Of a stretch of 64,000 nt of DNA, positions 26,037 through 34,412 are shown piece after piece. Position numbers and translations under genes: made by a program. The number at the start of each line of letters is the position of its first letter. The first letter of the stretch is position 1. This DNA is from Campylobacter showae (GTDB lineage: Bacteria; Campylobacterota; Campylobacteria; Campylobacterales; Campylobacteraceae): positions 1,054,001-1,118,000 of the forward strand of contig NZ_CP012544.1 in NCBI RefSeq assembly GCF_004803815.1, given 5' to 3'. The notes beneath the pieces were generated by a model, which saw only the letters and a list, made by a program, of their open reading frames with translations, was not told the origin of the DNA and did not search any database.

Positions 26037-27581
26037 TTGAGAAGCGACAATCTCTTTGCATTTGCGATCTTTATAATCACCGCGTTTGGATTTTTCGTTT
26101 GGGGCTATCAGTACATCCCGACTCATCACTTTTTGCTTTTCAGTATCGCTAGTATTTTCGGTATCTTTATGGCGTTTAACATCGGCGGCAACGACGTTGC
26201 AAACTCCTTTGGCACGAGCGTGGGCGCCAAGACCGTCACGATAAAGCAAGCCCTAGTTATCGCCGCTATTTTCGAGCTTAGCGGCGCGATATTTGCCGGC
26301 GGCGAGGTAACAAAAACCATTCGCGAAGGTATAGTGAGCTTCCCGCAGGAGGGCACGGAGCCGATGCTTTTCGTGCTGATTATGATGTCGGCGCTTTTAA
26401 GCTCGGGTATTTGGCTATTTATCGCGTCTAAAAAGGGTCTGCCCATCTCCACGACGCACTCGATTGTAGGCGGCATCGTTGGCGCCGGGCTTACGATGGG
26501 CTTTACGACGATGAGCGGAGATAAGGCTCTAGCTATGGTCTCCTGGGGCGAGATAGGCAGGATTGCCGTTAGCTGGGTTATCTCGCCGCTGCTAGGAGGC
26601 ATCCTTTCTTATTTTATTTACGGCTACATAAAATCTAAAATTTTGATCCCGACTCGTAAATTTACCCTAGAGCTAAAGGTGCTAAAACGCGAGCGTAAAG
26701 CCTACAAAGAGCGCTATTTGCAAGAGCTAAAAACAAAACCCGAAAGCGAACAGATAAGGATACTAAGCAAGATCGCGGTCCTTGACGAGGATGACGTCGA
26801 AAGCGGCGAACGCAGCGAATATAAGCTCACTATCAAAGCCATGAAAGAGCGCGAAAAAGAGATCGATACGTCAAAAGCTATGCGCAAACATATCCCGATG
26901 GTAGCGGGCATCGGCGCGATCATCATCTCATCGATGATGCTTTTTAAAGGGCTTGAGCATCTAAATTTAGACCTAGGTTTTATCGGCACGATCTGGATCA
27001 TCTGCGTCATCGGTATCGTCACCTATCTCGCCACGCTTGCGATGATAAACGTGATGAAAAAAGACAATGCCGAAAAGAGCACGAACCGCATTTTCTCGTG
27101 GTTTCAGATATTTACGGCCTCCTCGTTCGCCTTCTCTCACGGCGCAAACGACATCGCAAACGCCGTGGGCCCATTTGCCGCGATCCTAGACGTGCTAAAG
27201 ACAGGCTCGATAAACGCCACAGCACCCGTACCTGGTATCGCGATGGTGACGTTTGGCATCTCGCTCGTGGTGGGGCTTTGGTTTTTGGGCAAGGAGGTCA
27301 TTACCACGATCGGTAGCAAGCTAGCCGAGATCCTACCCACGACCGGTTTTAGCGCCGAGCTAGCCGCTAGTACGGTTATCCTGCTAGCGACAAAGCTCGG
27401 TATACCCGTCTCCTCGACGCACATCCTCATCGGCGCGGTGCTTGGCATCGGTATCCTAAACCGCGACGCCAACTGGAAAATGGTCAAACCTATCGTGCTT
27501 GCTTGGGTTATCACTCTACCGATCGCAGGCGGCTCGGCAGCACTTATTTACATGCTTCTAAAGACTATGTTAGGCTTGTAA
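26037..27581 (+). CDS. PiT family inorganic phosphate transporter
   Basis: A 514-residue permease with about ten to twelve membrane segments in two homologous halves. Each half carries the PiT signature: G-G-N-D-V-A-N-S-F-G (about 53) and S-H-G-A-N-D-I-A-N-A-V-G-P-F-A (about 363). The repeated T-T-H-S-I-V-G-G and S-T-H-I-L-I-G-A motifs also occur. A charged cytoplasmic loop of about 90 residues (roughly 210-300) separates the halves. PiT proteins move metal-phosphate complexes with protons. The start is TTG at 26037. Confidence 0.88.
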   Translation: MRSDNLFAFAIFIITAFGFFVWGYQYIPTHHFLLFSIASIFGIFMAFNIGGNDVANSFGTSVGAKTVTIKQALVIAAIFELSGAIFAGGEVTKTIREGIVSFPQEGTEPMLFVLIMMSALLSSGIWLFIASKKGLPISTTHSIVGGIVGAGLTMGFTTMSGDKALAMVSWGEIGRIAVSWVISPLLGGILSYFIYGYIKSKILIPTRKFTLELKVLKRERKAYKERYLQELKTKPESEQIRILSKIAVLDEDDVESGERSEYKLTIKAMKEREKEIDTSKAMRKHIPMVAGIGAIIISSMMLFKGLEHLNLDLGFIGTIWIICVIGIVTYLATLAMINVMKKDNAEKSTNRIFSWFQIFTASSFAFSHGANDIANAVGPFAAILDVLKTGSINATAPVPGIAMVTFGISLVVGLWFLGKEVITTIGSKLAEILPTTGFSAELAASTVILLATKLGIPVSSTHILIGAVLGIGILNRDANWKMVKPIVLAWVITLPIAGGSAALIYMLLKTMLGL

Positions 27582-27953
27582 ATTCGACTATTCGCGAGCC
27601 GTAACTGGCCGATTTGTTTTGCCAAAACTTATAAAGTTAGTCTTGGTTTTTACCATAAAGTCACAGCAGTGCTCGGCAAATTTAAGCTAGTTTCGTTCAG
27701 GTACTATTTAAAACTATAGTTTTATATAATCTAAGCCTTTGGGCTGACTGCTTAAATTTAATGTCTTGACGATAATGCCCGCCTTGCCAAAAAAACGACA
27801 AATGATTTTTCACAACAAACTCAAACAATCAAATAAAGGCTCTTGCAACTAAATTTTATAAAATTTAGCAAGCTATTTTTTTATTTATGTATTCGCAAAT
27901 TAAATTCAGTAAACATAATAGAGTAGTCAAATTTTTACTAGTTAAATCAATAA
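27582..27953. other. Gene-free interval between pit and the tandem repeat
   Basis: No gene or RNA recognised. The composition shifts to AT-rich toward 27,850-27,950, leading into the 17-bp tandem repeat. Confidence 0.5.
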
Positions 27954-28122
27954 GCTGGGTAAATTTGACGGCTGGGTAAATTTGACGGCTGGGTAAATTT
28001 GACGGCTGGGTAAATTTGACGGCTGGGTAAATTTGACGGCTGGGTAAATTTGACGGCTGGGTAAATTTGACGGCTGGGTAAATTTGACGGCTGGGTAAAT
28101 TTGACGGCTGGGTAAATTTGAC
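27954..28122. repeat. Tandem array: ten copies of a 17-bp unit
   Basis: The unit GCTGGGTAAATTTGACG repeats head to tail with starts at 27954, 27971, 27988, 28005, 28022, 28039, 28056, 28073, 28090 and 28107. Copies are identical except that the last lacks the final G. The array lies downstream of the minus-strand brnQ gene. Each copy contains AAATTT. There are no spacers, so it is not CRISPR. Because 17 is not a multiple of 3, minus-strand frames stay open through it, but they only translate the repeat. Perfect identity suggests recent expansion by slippage, so copy number should vary between strains. Confidence 0.95.
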
Positions 28123-28157
28123 AAAGCGCCGAACTCTTACGAGCTCGGCGCTTTGTC
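28120..28157 (-). terminator. Long hairpin downstream of brnQ
   Basis: GACAAAGCGCCGA (28120-28132) pairs perfectly with TCGGCGCTTTGTC (28145-28157). With one mismatch the stem continues through CTC/GAG, leaving a TTAC loop. It starts 8 bases after the brnQ stop on the minus strand and abuts the tandem repeat. The U-run is weak (AAATTT follows), so the terminator role is likely rather than proven. Confidence 0.55.
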
Positions 28158-28165
28158 GCAAGCGG

Positions 28166-29497
28166 TTAAAAAGTATTTTCTCTTTTTTCTAGCACGAGAT
28201 GCAGTATATAAGTCACCGCAAATGCGACCGCACTAGGCACGATCCAGCCCAGCATCGAGTCGTAAAACGGCATTTCTTTGACGAGATCCGTCAATAGCGG
28301 CACGGAAACGCCCGCGATATCAAGTCCGTTTATCGTGCCGACGACCACGCAGACGTAGACGCAGGTGCGGTAGACGAGCTTGCTCGAGTCGATCAGCGGA
28401 TTGATGAGCGAAAGGATGATGAGCATGATGGCGATCGGATAGATGGCGATGAGCACCGGGATCGAGCCCTTGATAATGGTCGTGAGGCCAAAATTCGCCA
28501 CGCCAAAGCCGATCAAGCACCACGCCGCGACCCAAATTTTGTATTTGACGCGTCCGCCCGTTAGCTCCTCGAAGTACTCGCTAGCAGAACTGATGAGCCC
28601 CAGCGTCGTCGTGATGCAAGCTAGGAAAAACGCAGAACCCAGCACCAAAACGCCTGCCTTGCCGAAATAATGACCGCTGATGCGAGATAGCAGCTCGGCT
28701 CCGTTGATCTCCGGCGCGTCTTTAAACAGCTCCGCCGACGTCGCACCCAAGTAGCCCAGCATCAAGTAAATCGACATCAAAATCACGCCCGCCGTCATGC
28801 CTGCCTTTATCGTCGATGAAACCAGGTGGCGCTCATCTTTTACGCCCACGGTTCTGATAGCGTTTATCACGATGATACCAAACGCCAGCGAAGCTAGCGC
28901 ATCCATCGTCTGATAGCCCTCTACAAAGCCCTTAGCCGCAGCATGCTGTGCATAGTCTCCGCTAGGAGCGACGAACTCGCCGATCGGGAACAAAAATCCC
29001 GCTCCAAAAAGCAGCAAAATAAGCGCCAAAAGCAGCGGAGTGAGGTATTTGCCGAGTAGATCGACTAGTTTTGACGGATTCATACAGACGTAATAATTTA
29101 ACGCAAAATACGCCGCCGAGTAGAAAAATAGCCAAATTTGCAAATTTTCAGCCGAAATAAACGGCTTAACAGCGATATCAAAAGGCATATTTGCCGCGCG
29201 AGGTATGGCAAAAAGCGGCCCGATCGTGAGGTATAAAAGCGCAGTAAAAACCACTGCAAACACGGGATCTATGCGGCGCACTAGGCTCTGAAGCCCTTTT
29301 GCTCTAGCGATCGCTGCGACGCCAAGCACCGGCAAAAGCACCGCCGTAGCGCAAAAAAACATGATCGCGACGTAAAAATTCTGCCCAGCCTCTCGCCCCA
29401 AATTCGGCGGAAATATGAAGTTCCCTGCGCCGAAAAACATGGCAAAAAGCGTGAGCGAGATGACTAAAAACTGATTTTTGCTAAGCTTTTGTTTCAT
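28166..29497 (-). CDS. brnQ: Branched-chain amino acid transporter BrnQ (LIVCS family)
   Basis: A 443-residue permease with about twelve membrane segments. The N-terminal F-F-G-A-G-N-F-I-F-P-P-N-L-G motif (about residues 21-34) is diagnostic of the LIVCS family, which takes up Leu, Ile and Val with Na+ or H+. Its length matches the family. It is monocistronic, divergent from radA, and ends at the hairpin next to the 17-bp repeat. Confidence 0.9.
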   Translation of the reverse strand: MKQKLSKNQFLVISLTLFAMFFGAGNFIFPPNLGREAGQNFYVAIMFFCATAVLLPVLGVAAIARAKGLQSLVRRIDPVFAVVFTALLYLTIGPLFAIPRAANMPFDIAVKPFISAENLQIWLFFYSAAYFALNYYVCMNPSKLVDLLGKYLTPLLLALILLLFGAGFLFPIGEFVAPSGDYAQHAAAKGFVEGYQTMDALASLAFGIIVINAIRTVGVKDERHLVSSTIKAGMTAGVILMSIYLMLGYLGATSAELFKDAPEINGAELLSRISGHYFGKAGVLVLGSAFFLACITTTLGLISSASEYFEELTGGRVKYKIWVAAWCLIGFGVANFGLTTIIKGSIPVLIAIYPIAIMLIILSLINPLIDSSKLVYRTCVYVCVVVGTINGLDIAGVSVPLLTDLVKEMPFYDSMLGWIVPSAVAFAVTYILHLVLEKRENTF

Positions 29498-29649
29498 TTT
29501 CGCTCCATTTTAGTTTTAAATTTGGCAAATTGTATTTAGATAAAGTTGAATTTTCGTTGATTTGAGTTAAATTTACTTATTTTTCGCTCGCGCGTGTTTC
29601 GATTTGAAATTTAACCGCGCGGCGGGAGTAAAATTTAAACATTTTAAAG

Positions 29650-29655
29650 TATAAT
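29650..29655 (+). promoter_or_regulatory. Probable radA promoter -10 box
   Basis: TATAAT preceded by TTTTAAAG lies 17 bases before the radA ATG. The implied leader is only about 10 bases long but includes AAAAGGAAAAAA as a ribosome binding site. Confidence 0.5.
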
Positions 29656-29671
29656 CGCGAAAAGGAAAAAA

Positions 29672-31012
29672 ATGGCGAAAACTAAAACCGTATTTGAGTG
29701 TCAAGCCTGCGGTAATCAGCAGAGCAAATGGGTCGGCAAATGCCCTCAATGCGGGGCTTGGGATAGCTTTTTAGAGCTAAATGCGCAGCAAATAGAAACG
29801 CTAAAAGAGATATCAAAAAGCTCTGCAAAACCGAGTCTCGCAAAGCAAATCAGCGAGGTCGAGATCGAAAAAGTCACGCGTATCAGCACGGAAAATAGTG
29901 AACTTGACCTGGTTCTTGGCGGCGGCGTCGTGGAGGGCTCGCTAGTGCTAATCGGCGGAAGTCCCGGCATCGGCAAGAGCACCTTGCTACTAAAAATCGC
30001 GTCAAATTTCGCCGCCCAAGGCAAAAAGACGCTCTACGTGAGCGGCGAAGAGAGCGCAAGCCAGATCAAAATGCGCGCCCAGCGCCTTGACGCGGTCAAA
30101 GACGGGTTGTTTCTGCTCACGGAAATTTTACTAGAAAACATCCTCGCCGAAGTGCGCAAAAACGAGTACAAAATCCTCGTCATCGACTCTATACAGACGC
30201 TTTACAGCGAAAAAATCGCCTCCGCACCAGGCTCCGTATCGCAGGTGCGCGAGATCACTTTCGAGCTCATGCGCCTAGCCAAAAATGAAAACATATGCGT
30301 CTTTATCATCGGGCATATCACAAAAGACGGCTCGATTGCAGGGCCGCGTATCTTGGAGCACATGGTGGACGTGGTGCTTTATTTCGAGGGAGACTCCAGC
30401 CGAGAGCTGCGTATGCTACGAGGGTTTAAAAATCGATTCGGCTCGACTAGCGAAGTGGGGATTTTTGAGATGAGCGAAAACGGACTAATCAGCGCCAACG
30501 ATGTCGCGGGCAAATTTTTCACGCGAGGCAAGGCTACTAGCGGCTCGGCGATCACGATCACGATGGAGGGTTCGCGCGCGCTTAGCGTCGAGATCCAGGC
30601 GCTCGTGTGCGAGAGCGCGTATCCTAAACGCAGCTCCACTGGCTACGAAAAAAACCGCCTAGATATGCTACTAGCGCTACTTGAGCGCAAGCTCGAAATA
30701 CCGCTGGGTCACTACGACGTCTTTATAAACGTGAGCGGCGGCGTCAAGATCAGCGAAACTGCGGCCGATCTAGCCGTGGTCGCGGCGATCATTTCCAGCT
30801 TTAAAAATCGTCCGATCAGCAAAGAGAGCGTATTTATGGGCGAGCTTAGCTTAAACGGCGAGATTCGCGAGATATTTAACCTCGATCAGCGCCTAAAAGA
30901 GGCCAAAACGCAGAAATTTAAAAACGCGATCGTACCAAGCAAGCCGCTTGACGCACAAGGGCTAAAATGCTTCGTCGCAGGCGACATCACGCAGGTTTTG
31001 GAGTGGATGTAA
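29672..31012 (+). CDS. radA: DNA repair protein RadA
   Basis: A 446-residue RecA-like helicase for branch migration in recombination. The N-terminal C4 zinc finger is C-Q-A-C (about 10-13) and C-P-Q-C (about 27-30). Walker A is G-G-S-P-G-I-G-K-S-T-L-L, the RadA-specific K-N-R-F-G motif is present, and a Lon-like C-terminal domain follows. In transformable bacteria RadA extends recombination of incoming DNA, which fits the competence operon in this window. Confidence 0.95.
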   Translation: MAKTKTVFECQACGNQQSKWVGKCPQCGAWDSFLELNAQQIETLKEISKSSAKPSLAKQISEVEIEKVTRISTENSELDLVLGGGVVEGSLVLIGGSPGIGKSTLLLKIASNFAAQGKKTLYVSGEESASQIKMRAQRLDAVKDGLFLLTEILLENILAEVRKNEYKILVIDSIQTLYSEKIASAPGSVSQVREITFELMRLAKNENICVFIIGHITKDGSIAGPRILEHMVDVVLYFEGDSSRELRMLRGFKNRFGSTSEVGIFEMSENGLISANDVAGKFFTRGKATSGSAITITMEGSRALSVEIQALVCESAYPKRSSTGYEKNRLDMLLALLERKLEIPLGHYDVFINVSGGVKISETAADLAVVAAIISSFKNRPISKESVFMGELSLNGEIREIFNLDQRLKEAKTQKFKNAIVPSKPLDAQGLKCFVAGDITQVLEWM

Positions 31013-31059
31013 AATTTTGCCGCCAAAACCCGCTCCGCAAAAACGCAAAAGGAAAAAAC

Positions 31060-31314
31060 ATGGAAAATCTAAAATGGAAGCTATCAAAAACGCTAAAAAC
31101 AGCGATGAGACAAAGAGATATCGATACTTTTACACTAGCTAAAATCGCCGAGGAGACCTATGCAGCGGCTCATGCGGACGGCGATTTAGACGTAAGGCAA
31201 GAAGTTTTTAAGGTTATCGACGAATACGCGAGCGAGGTAAATTTAGAAATTTTAGACTTGGTTTGCCAAATTTTAGGCTCTAGCGTTAAATTCGGCGACG
31301 ACGGAGATTTTTAA
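31060..31314 (+). CDS. Small conserved-looking hypothetical protein, 84 residues
   Basis: Starts at the ATG at 31060 with AAAAGGAAAAAAC upstream. A longer frame begins inside radA but the extra residues come from its 3' end in another frame. The protein is acidic and helical with no membrane segment (M-E-N-L-K-W-K-L-S-K at the start, then an A-A-H-A-D-G-D-L-D-V segment). It follows radA by 47 bases. No domain was recognised. Confidence 0.6.
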   Translation: MENLKWKLSKTLKTAMRQRDIDTFTLAKIAEETYAAAHADGDLDVRQEVFKVIDEYASEVNLEILDLVCQILGSSVKFGDDGDF

Positions 31315-31673
31315 ATTCACCACTACTTTAAATTGCTTCAAAATTTAAATCCGGCACAAAAGCCCAAAACGCTTAAATTTACGGTAAAATCAAAACCAAA
31401 GTAAACGCAAAAACGGCAAAACTTAAGATGTTTAAATTTTATTCATACTTGGGCAAAATATAAATACGGGCGGCGAATTTTACATAGCTATCCGGCTAAA
31501 AAAGGCAACAATCGCCTTTGCGCAATAAAGCTCGGCAAAAGGCGCCGTTTTTAGCAGATTACGACGGTCGCGGCCCAAAAGAGCAAAGCGGCGAAATTTG
31601 CGAAAAAATCGCGCCGAAAAATCCAGCTAGGCATAGCCGCAAAATGCCGTAAAAAACAAAAACTAGGAAAAAA
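31315..31673. other. Intergenic region, nothing firm
   Basis: About 360 bases with no supported gene. Several short GC-rich patches with scattered stops (31,480-31,650) might be the worn-out remains of a gene, but no translation is recognisable. Confidence 0.4.
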
Positions 31674-32621
31674 ATGTTTGGTTATATTAGGTTTATCTTA
31701 GCGTATTTCGTGCTACTATCACACGTTGGTATAGGACTGGCGGGCAAAAACATCGGCGTCTTTGCAGTCGTGATTTTTTATATCCTAGCAGGACTCGTCA
31801 CATCAAAAGTCTTTATTAAAATCGCACCGAAAAACGCACAAATAAGCTACTTCATAAAAGATAGATTTTTACGCATTTATCCCGCATTTTTCTTTGCGTT
31901 TGCGCTGACGGTGCTATTTTTTTGCGCGACGTCGTATCTGCAGCCGCATTTTAATGCAAAAAACTTGCTTCTAAATGCGCTTATCGTACCTCTAAACTAC
32001 TTTTTTTGGCTCGACGTCTCCGTCATAGACGCGCCCGTGGGGCTAAATTTCATCATACCTCCGGCTTGGTCGCTAGGAGCCGAGCTTCAGGCATATGCCC
32101 TGCTCGTGCTAGCGATCAAATTTAGACGGCTGGGCTACGCGTTAGCCCTTGGTTCACTAGGCGTTTACGCAGCGGCAAATTTAGGCTTTATAAACGCCGA
32201 CATTTACGGATACAGGCTTGTTTGCGGCGTATTTTTTATGTTTTATACGGGATTTTTGATCTATCAAAAAGAGCTTGGTAAGCTCGCCGTTTTTTATGCA
32301 GCAGTAGTAGCACTGGCGGGCTATCTTTTTTACTCGCACGAATTTAGCGCTTTTGGCGCAGAGACGATGCTTGGATACTTGATCGGTGCGGCCATCGTTC
32401 TAGCGCATGAGAAGTTTAAATTTAAGCTCAAATTTAACGAGATCGCGGGCTCGCTTTCATATGCGATTTTTATCAGCCATTTTCTTTTTATTTGGCTCAG
32501 CCAGCTTTTGCTGGGTAATGTAAATTTGGCATTTGTAACGGTCGGTTCGGTCATGTTTGGATTCGTAAATTTTTATTTCATAGAGAAAAAAATAAATAAA
32601 ATAAGATTTAAAAAGCAATAA
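31674..32621 (+). CDS. Acyltransferase 3 family membrane protein
   Basis: A 315-residue protein with about ten hydrophobic helices. The family hallmarks are at the N-terminus: R-F-I-L-A-Y-F-V-L-L-S-H-V-G (catalytic-type His about residue 18), then D-R-F-L-R-I-Y-P-A-F-F (about 64-74), the R-x-x-R-I-x-P motif. Such enzymes transfer acetyl or other acyl groups onto surface sugars. It lies beside a convergent set of minus-strand glycan genes and probably decorates that glycan. Confidence 0.8.
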   Translation: MFGYIRFILAYFVLLSHVGIGLAGKNIGVFAVVIFYILAGLVTSKVFIKIAPKNAQISYFIKDRFLRIYPAFFFAFALTVLFFCATSYLQPHFNAKNLLLNALIVPLNYFFWLDVSVIDAPVGLNFIIPPAWSLGAELQAYALLVLAIKFRRLGYALALGSLGVYAAANLGFINADIYGYRLVCGVFFMFYTGFLIYQKELGKLAVFYAAVVALAGYLFYSHEFSAFGAETMLGYLIGAAIVLAHEKFKFKLKFNEIAGSLSYAIFISHFLFIWLSQLLLGNVNLAFVTVGSVMFGFVNFYFIEKKINKIRFKKQ

Positions 32622-32671
32622 AATTTGTATCGAAATTTTTAAGAAAAGTACGAAAATATCGCGAATTAAAT

Positions 32672-33283
32672 TTATTTTAAAACCACGAAAATCGTACGAA
32701 CAAGTATCAAAAAATCCCTAAAAATCGAAAGATTATCGACATATGCGCACTCCATTTTTACTCGCTCGTCAAATGGAATTTCATTCCTGCCGCTCACCTG
32801 CCAAAGCCCCGTAAGCCCCGGCCTGACCCTTGTTATCTTGCCTAAATTTTTACCGATTTGTTTTTTTTCGTAAAACATATACGGACGCGGTCCGACCAGG
32901 CTCATCTCAAGCCTAAGAACGTTAAAAAGCTGCGGCAACTCATCAAGCGAAGTACGCCTGATAAATCCGCCGACTTTTGTTATGCGCGGATCAAATTCGT
33001 ATTTGTGAAATTTGGCAAAATGCTCGGCCTCTGCGGGATTTTGTGCAAGATAATCGTCTAAAATTTTACGCCAATTTTTATGCATAGATCTAAATTTATA
33101 GCAGCTAAACGGCTTGCCGAAGCGCCCTATTCGCTTTTGCTTGAAAAATACGCTCTCGCCGGGCTCGTTTATCTTTATGACTGCTGCTATAACGGTGACG
33201 ACCGCAAGCCAAATCGGCGCACTAGCGATAACAATAGCATAATCAATCACAGCTTTTAGCAAAATTTTAGAGCGCAGACTCAT
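32672..33283 (-). CDS. Undecaprenyl-phosphate sugar phosphotransferase (initiating sugar transferase)
   Basis: A 203-residue monotopic membrane enzyme with one N-terminal hydrophobic helix (about 13-36) and the bacterial sugar transferase domain: F-F-K-Q-K-R-I-G, Y-K-F-R-S-M, the R-R-T-S-L-D-E-L-P-Q-L segment and L-V-G-P-R-P. It moves a sugar-1-phosphate onto undecaprenyl phosphate to start a glycan. The size resembles PglC-type enzymes, but the sugar cannot be read from sequence. It overlaps the upstream glycosyltransferase by 4 bases. The mannose genes nearby suggest a mannose-containing product. Confidence 0.88.
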   Translation of the reverse strand: MSLRSKILLKAVIDYAIVIASAPIWLAVVTVIAAVIKINEPGESVFFKQKRIGRFGKPFSCYKFRSMHKNWRKILDDYLAQNPAEAEHFAKFHKYEFDPRITKVGGFIRRTSLDELPQLFNVLRLEMSLVGPRPYMFYEKKQIGKNLGKITRVRPGLTGLWQVSGRNEIPFDERVKMECAYVDNLSIFRDFLILVRTIFVVLK

Positions 33284-34401
33284 AGCTCGCCCTCTAAAAA
33301 TCTCTCGTAGCTATCCTCTACGAGCCGCTTTATCTCTCGCTCAAAGCGCTCTTTTGAAAATTTTAGCGCATTTTGCCTGATCGCTTGCGGATCAAATTCG
33401 TCTCTTATTTTTTCAAATTTTACCACTGCTTCGTTTAGGCTAGCTTCGTTTTGCTCGCTAAAATAAACACCCGTGATGCCGTCTATCACGCTCTCTTTCG
33501 CGCCACCCTTACCCAGGCAGATGACTGGCGTACCGCAGGCCTGAGCTTCCACGGGCGCTATACCAAAATCCTCTACGGCAGCAAATACGAAGGCTTTTGC
33601 CTTACCCATCAGCTCCGCAGTCTCGCGCGCACCCCTGAAGCCTAAAATTTCAATATTACTTTTGGCGATATTTCTGATTTCATTCATCTGCTCGCCGTCA
33701 CCCACGACGACTAGCTTTTTGCCGCTTTCGTTAAAGGCGCGCACGATTAAATCGATCTTTTTATAAGGCACCATCCTTGAAACCGTGACGTAAAAGTCCT
33801 CTTTATTTTCGTTTAATTTAAAATTTGCAGTATCGACAGGCGGGTAGATCACGGCGGCATCTTTGCCGTAAATTTTACGTATGCGGCGAGCGATAAAATT
33901 TGAATTTGCGACGTAAACGTCGGCCCTGTTTGCCGCGGCGATATCCCACAGGCGAATTTTATGTAAAAAATATCTAGCTAGCGCCGCTTTTAGTCCGCGT
34001 TCTAGTCCGTTTTGACGCAAATAGTCAAAATACATATCCCAAGCATATCGCATCGGAGTGTGTATGTAGCTTATATGAAGCTGGTTTGAGTGCGTCAGAG
34101 CGCCCTTTGCTACGGCGTGCGAACTAGACAGCACGACGTCGAATTCGCTCAGATCAAACTGCTCTATCGCTAGCGGAAAAAGCAGCAAATAGCTCCTAAA
34201 TTTGCTCTTTGCAAACGGTAAATTTTGAATAAAACTGGTTCGAGCGAATTTGCCATTTAAAATCTTTTGCCTATCGTCGAATTTAAGGTAATCAACAAGG
34301 CTAAAAATCTCAAAATCGTCCCAAATATCCGTAAAACTCTGCACGCAACGCTCAGCTCCAGCATAGGTTTCCAGCCAGTCGCAAACCAGAGCTTTTTTCA
34401 T
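33280..34401 (-). CDS. GT4-type glycosyltransferase, probable mannosyltransferase
   Basis: A 373-residue GT-B enzyme. The C-terminal domain has E-D-F-G-I-A-P-V-E-A-Q-A-C-G-T-P-V-I (E-x7-E motif) and V-S-R-M-V-P-Y-K-K-I-D-L-I, as in WbaZ-type mannosyltransferases. The N-terminus begins K-K-A-L-V-C-D-W-L-E-T-Y-A-G-A-E-R, where G-A-E is the usual acceptor/donor loop. The gene lies between manC and the initiating transferase in a tight minus-strand operon, so it probably adds mannose from GDP-mannose. Confidence 0.85.
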   Translation of the reverse strand: MKKALVCDWLETYAGAERCVQSFTDIWDDFEIFSLVDYLKFDDRQKILNGKFARTSFIQNLPFAKSKFRSYLLLFPLAIEQFDLSEFDVVLSSSHAVAKGALTHSNQLHISYIHTPMRYAWDMYFDYLRQNGLERGLKAALARYFLHKIRLWDIAAANRADVYVANSNFIARRIRKIYGKDAAVIYPPVDTANFKLNENKEDFYVTVSRMVPYKKIDLIVRAFNESGKKLVVVGDGEQMNEIRNIAKSNIEILGFRGARETAELMGKAKAFVFAAVEDFGIAPVEAQACGTPVICLGKGGAKESVIDGITGVYFSEQNEASLNEAVVKFEKIRDEFDPQAIRQNALKFSKERFEREIKRLVEDSYERFLEGEL

Positions 34402-34412
34402 CCGCTCCGCCG

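Noticed and set aside
27954-28122. Possible CRISPR array
   Set aside because: The units are directly adjacent 17-mers with no spacers, and there are no cas genes in the window.
27865-28161. Minus-strand open frames whose translation repeats P-S-N-L-P-S-R-Q-I-Y-P-A-V-K-F-T-Q
   Set aside because: These frames are open only because the 17-bp repeat has no stop in that direction. They have no ribosome binding site and no sequence outside the repeat.
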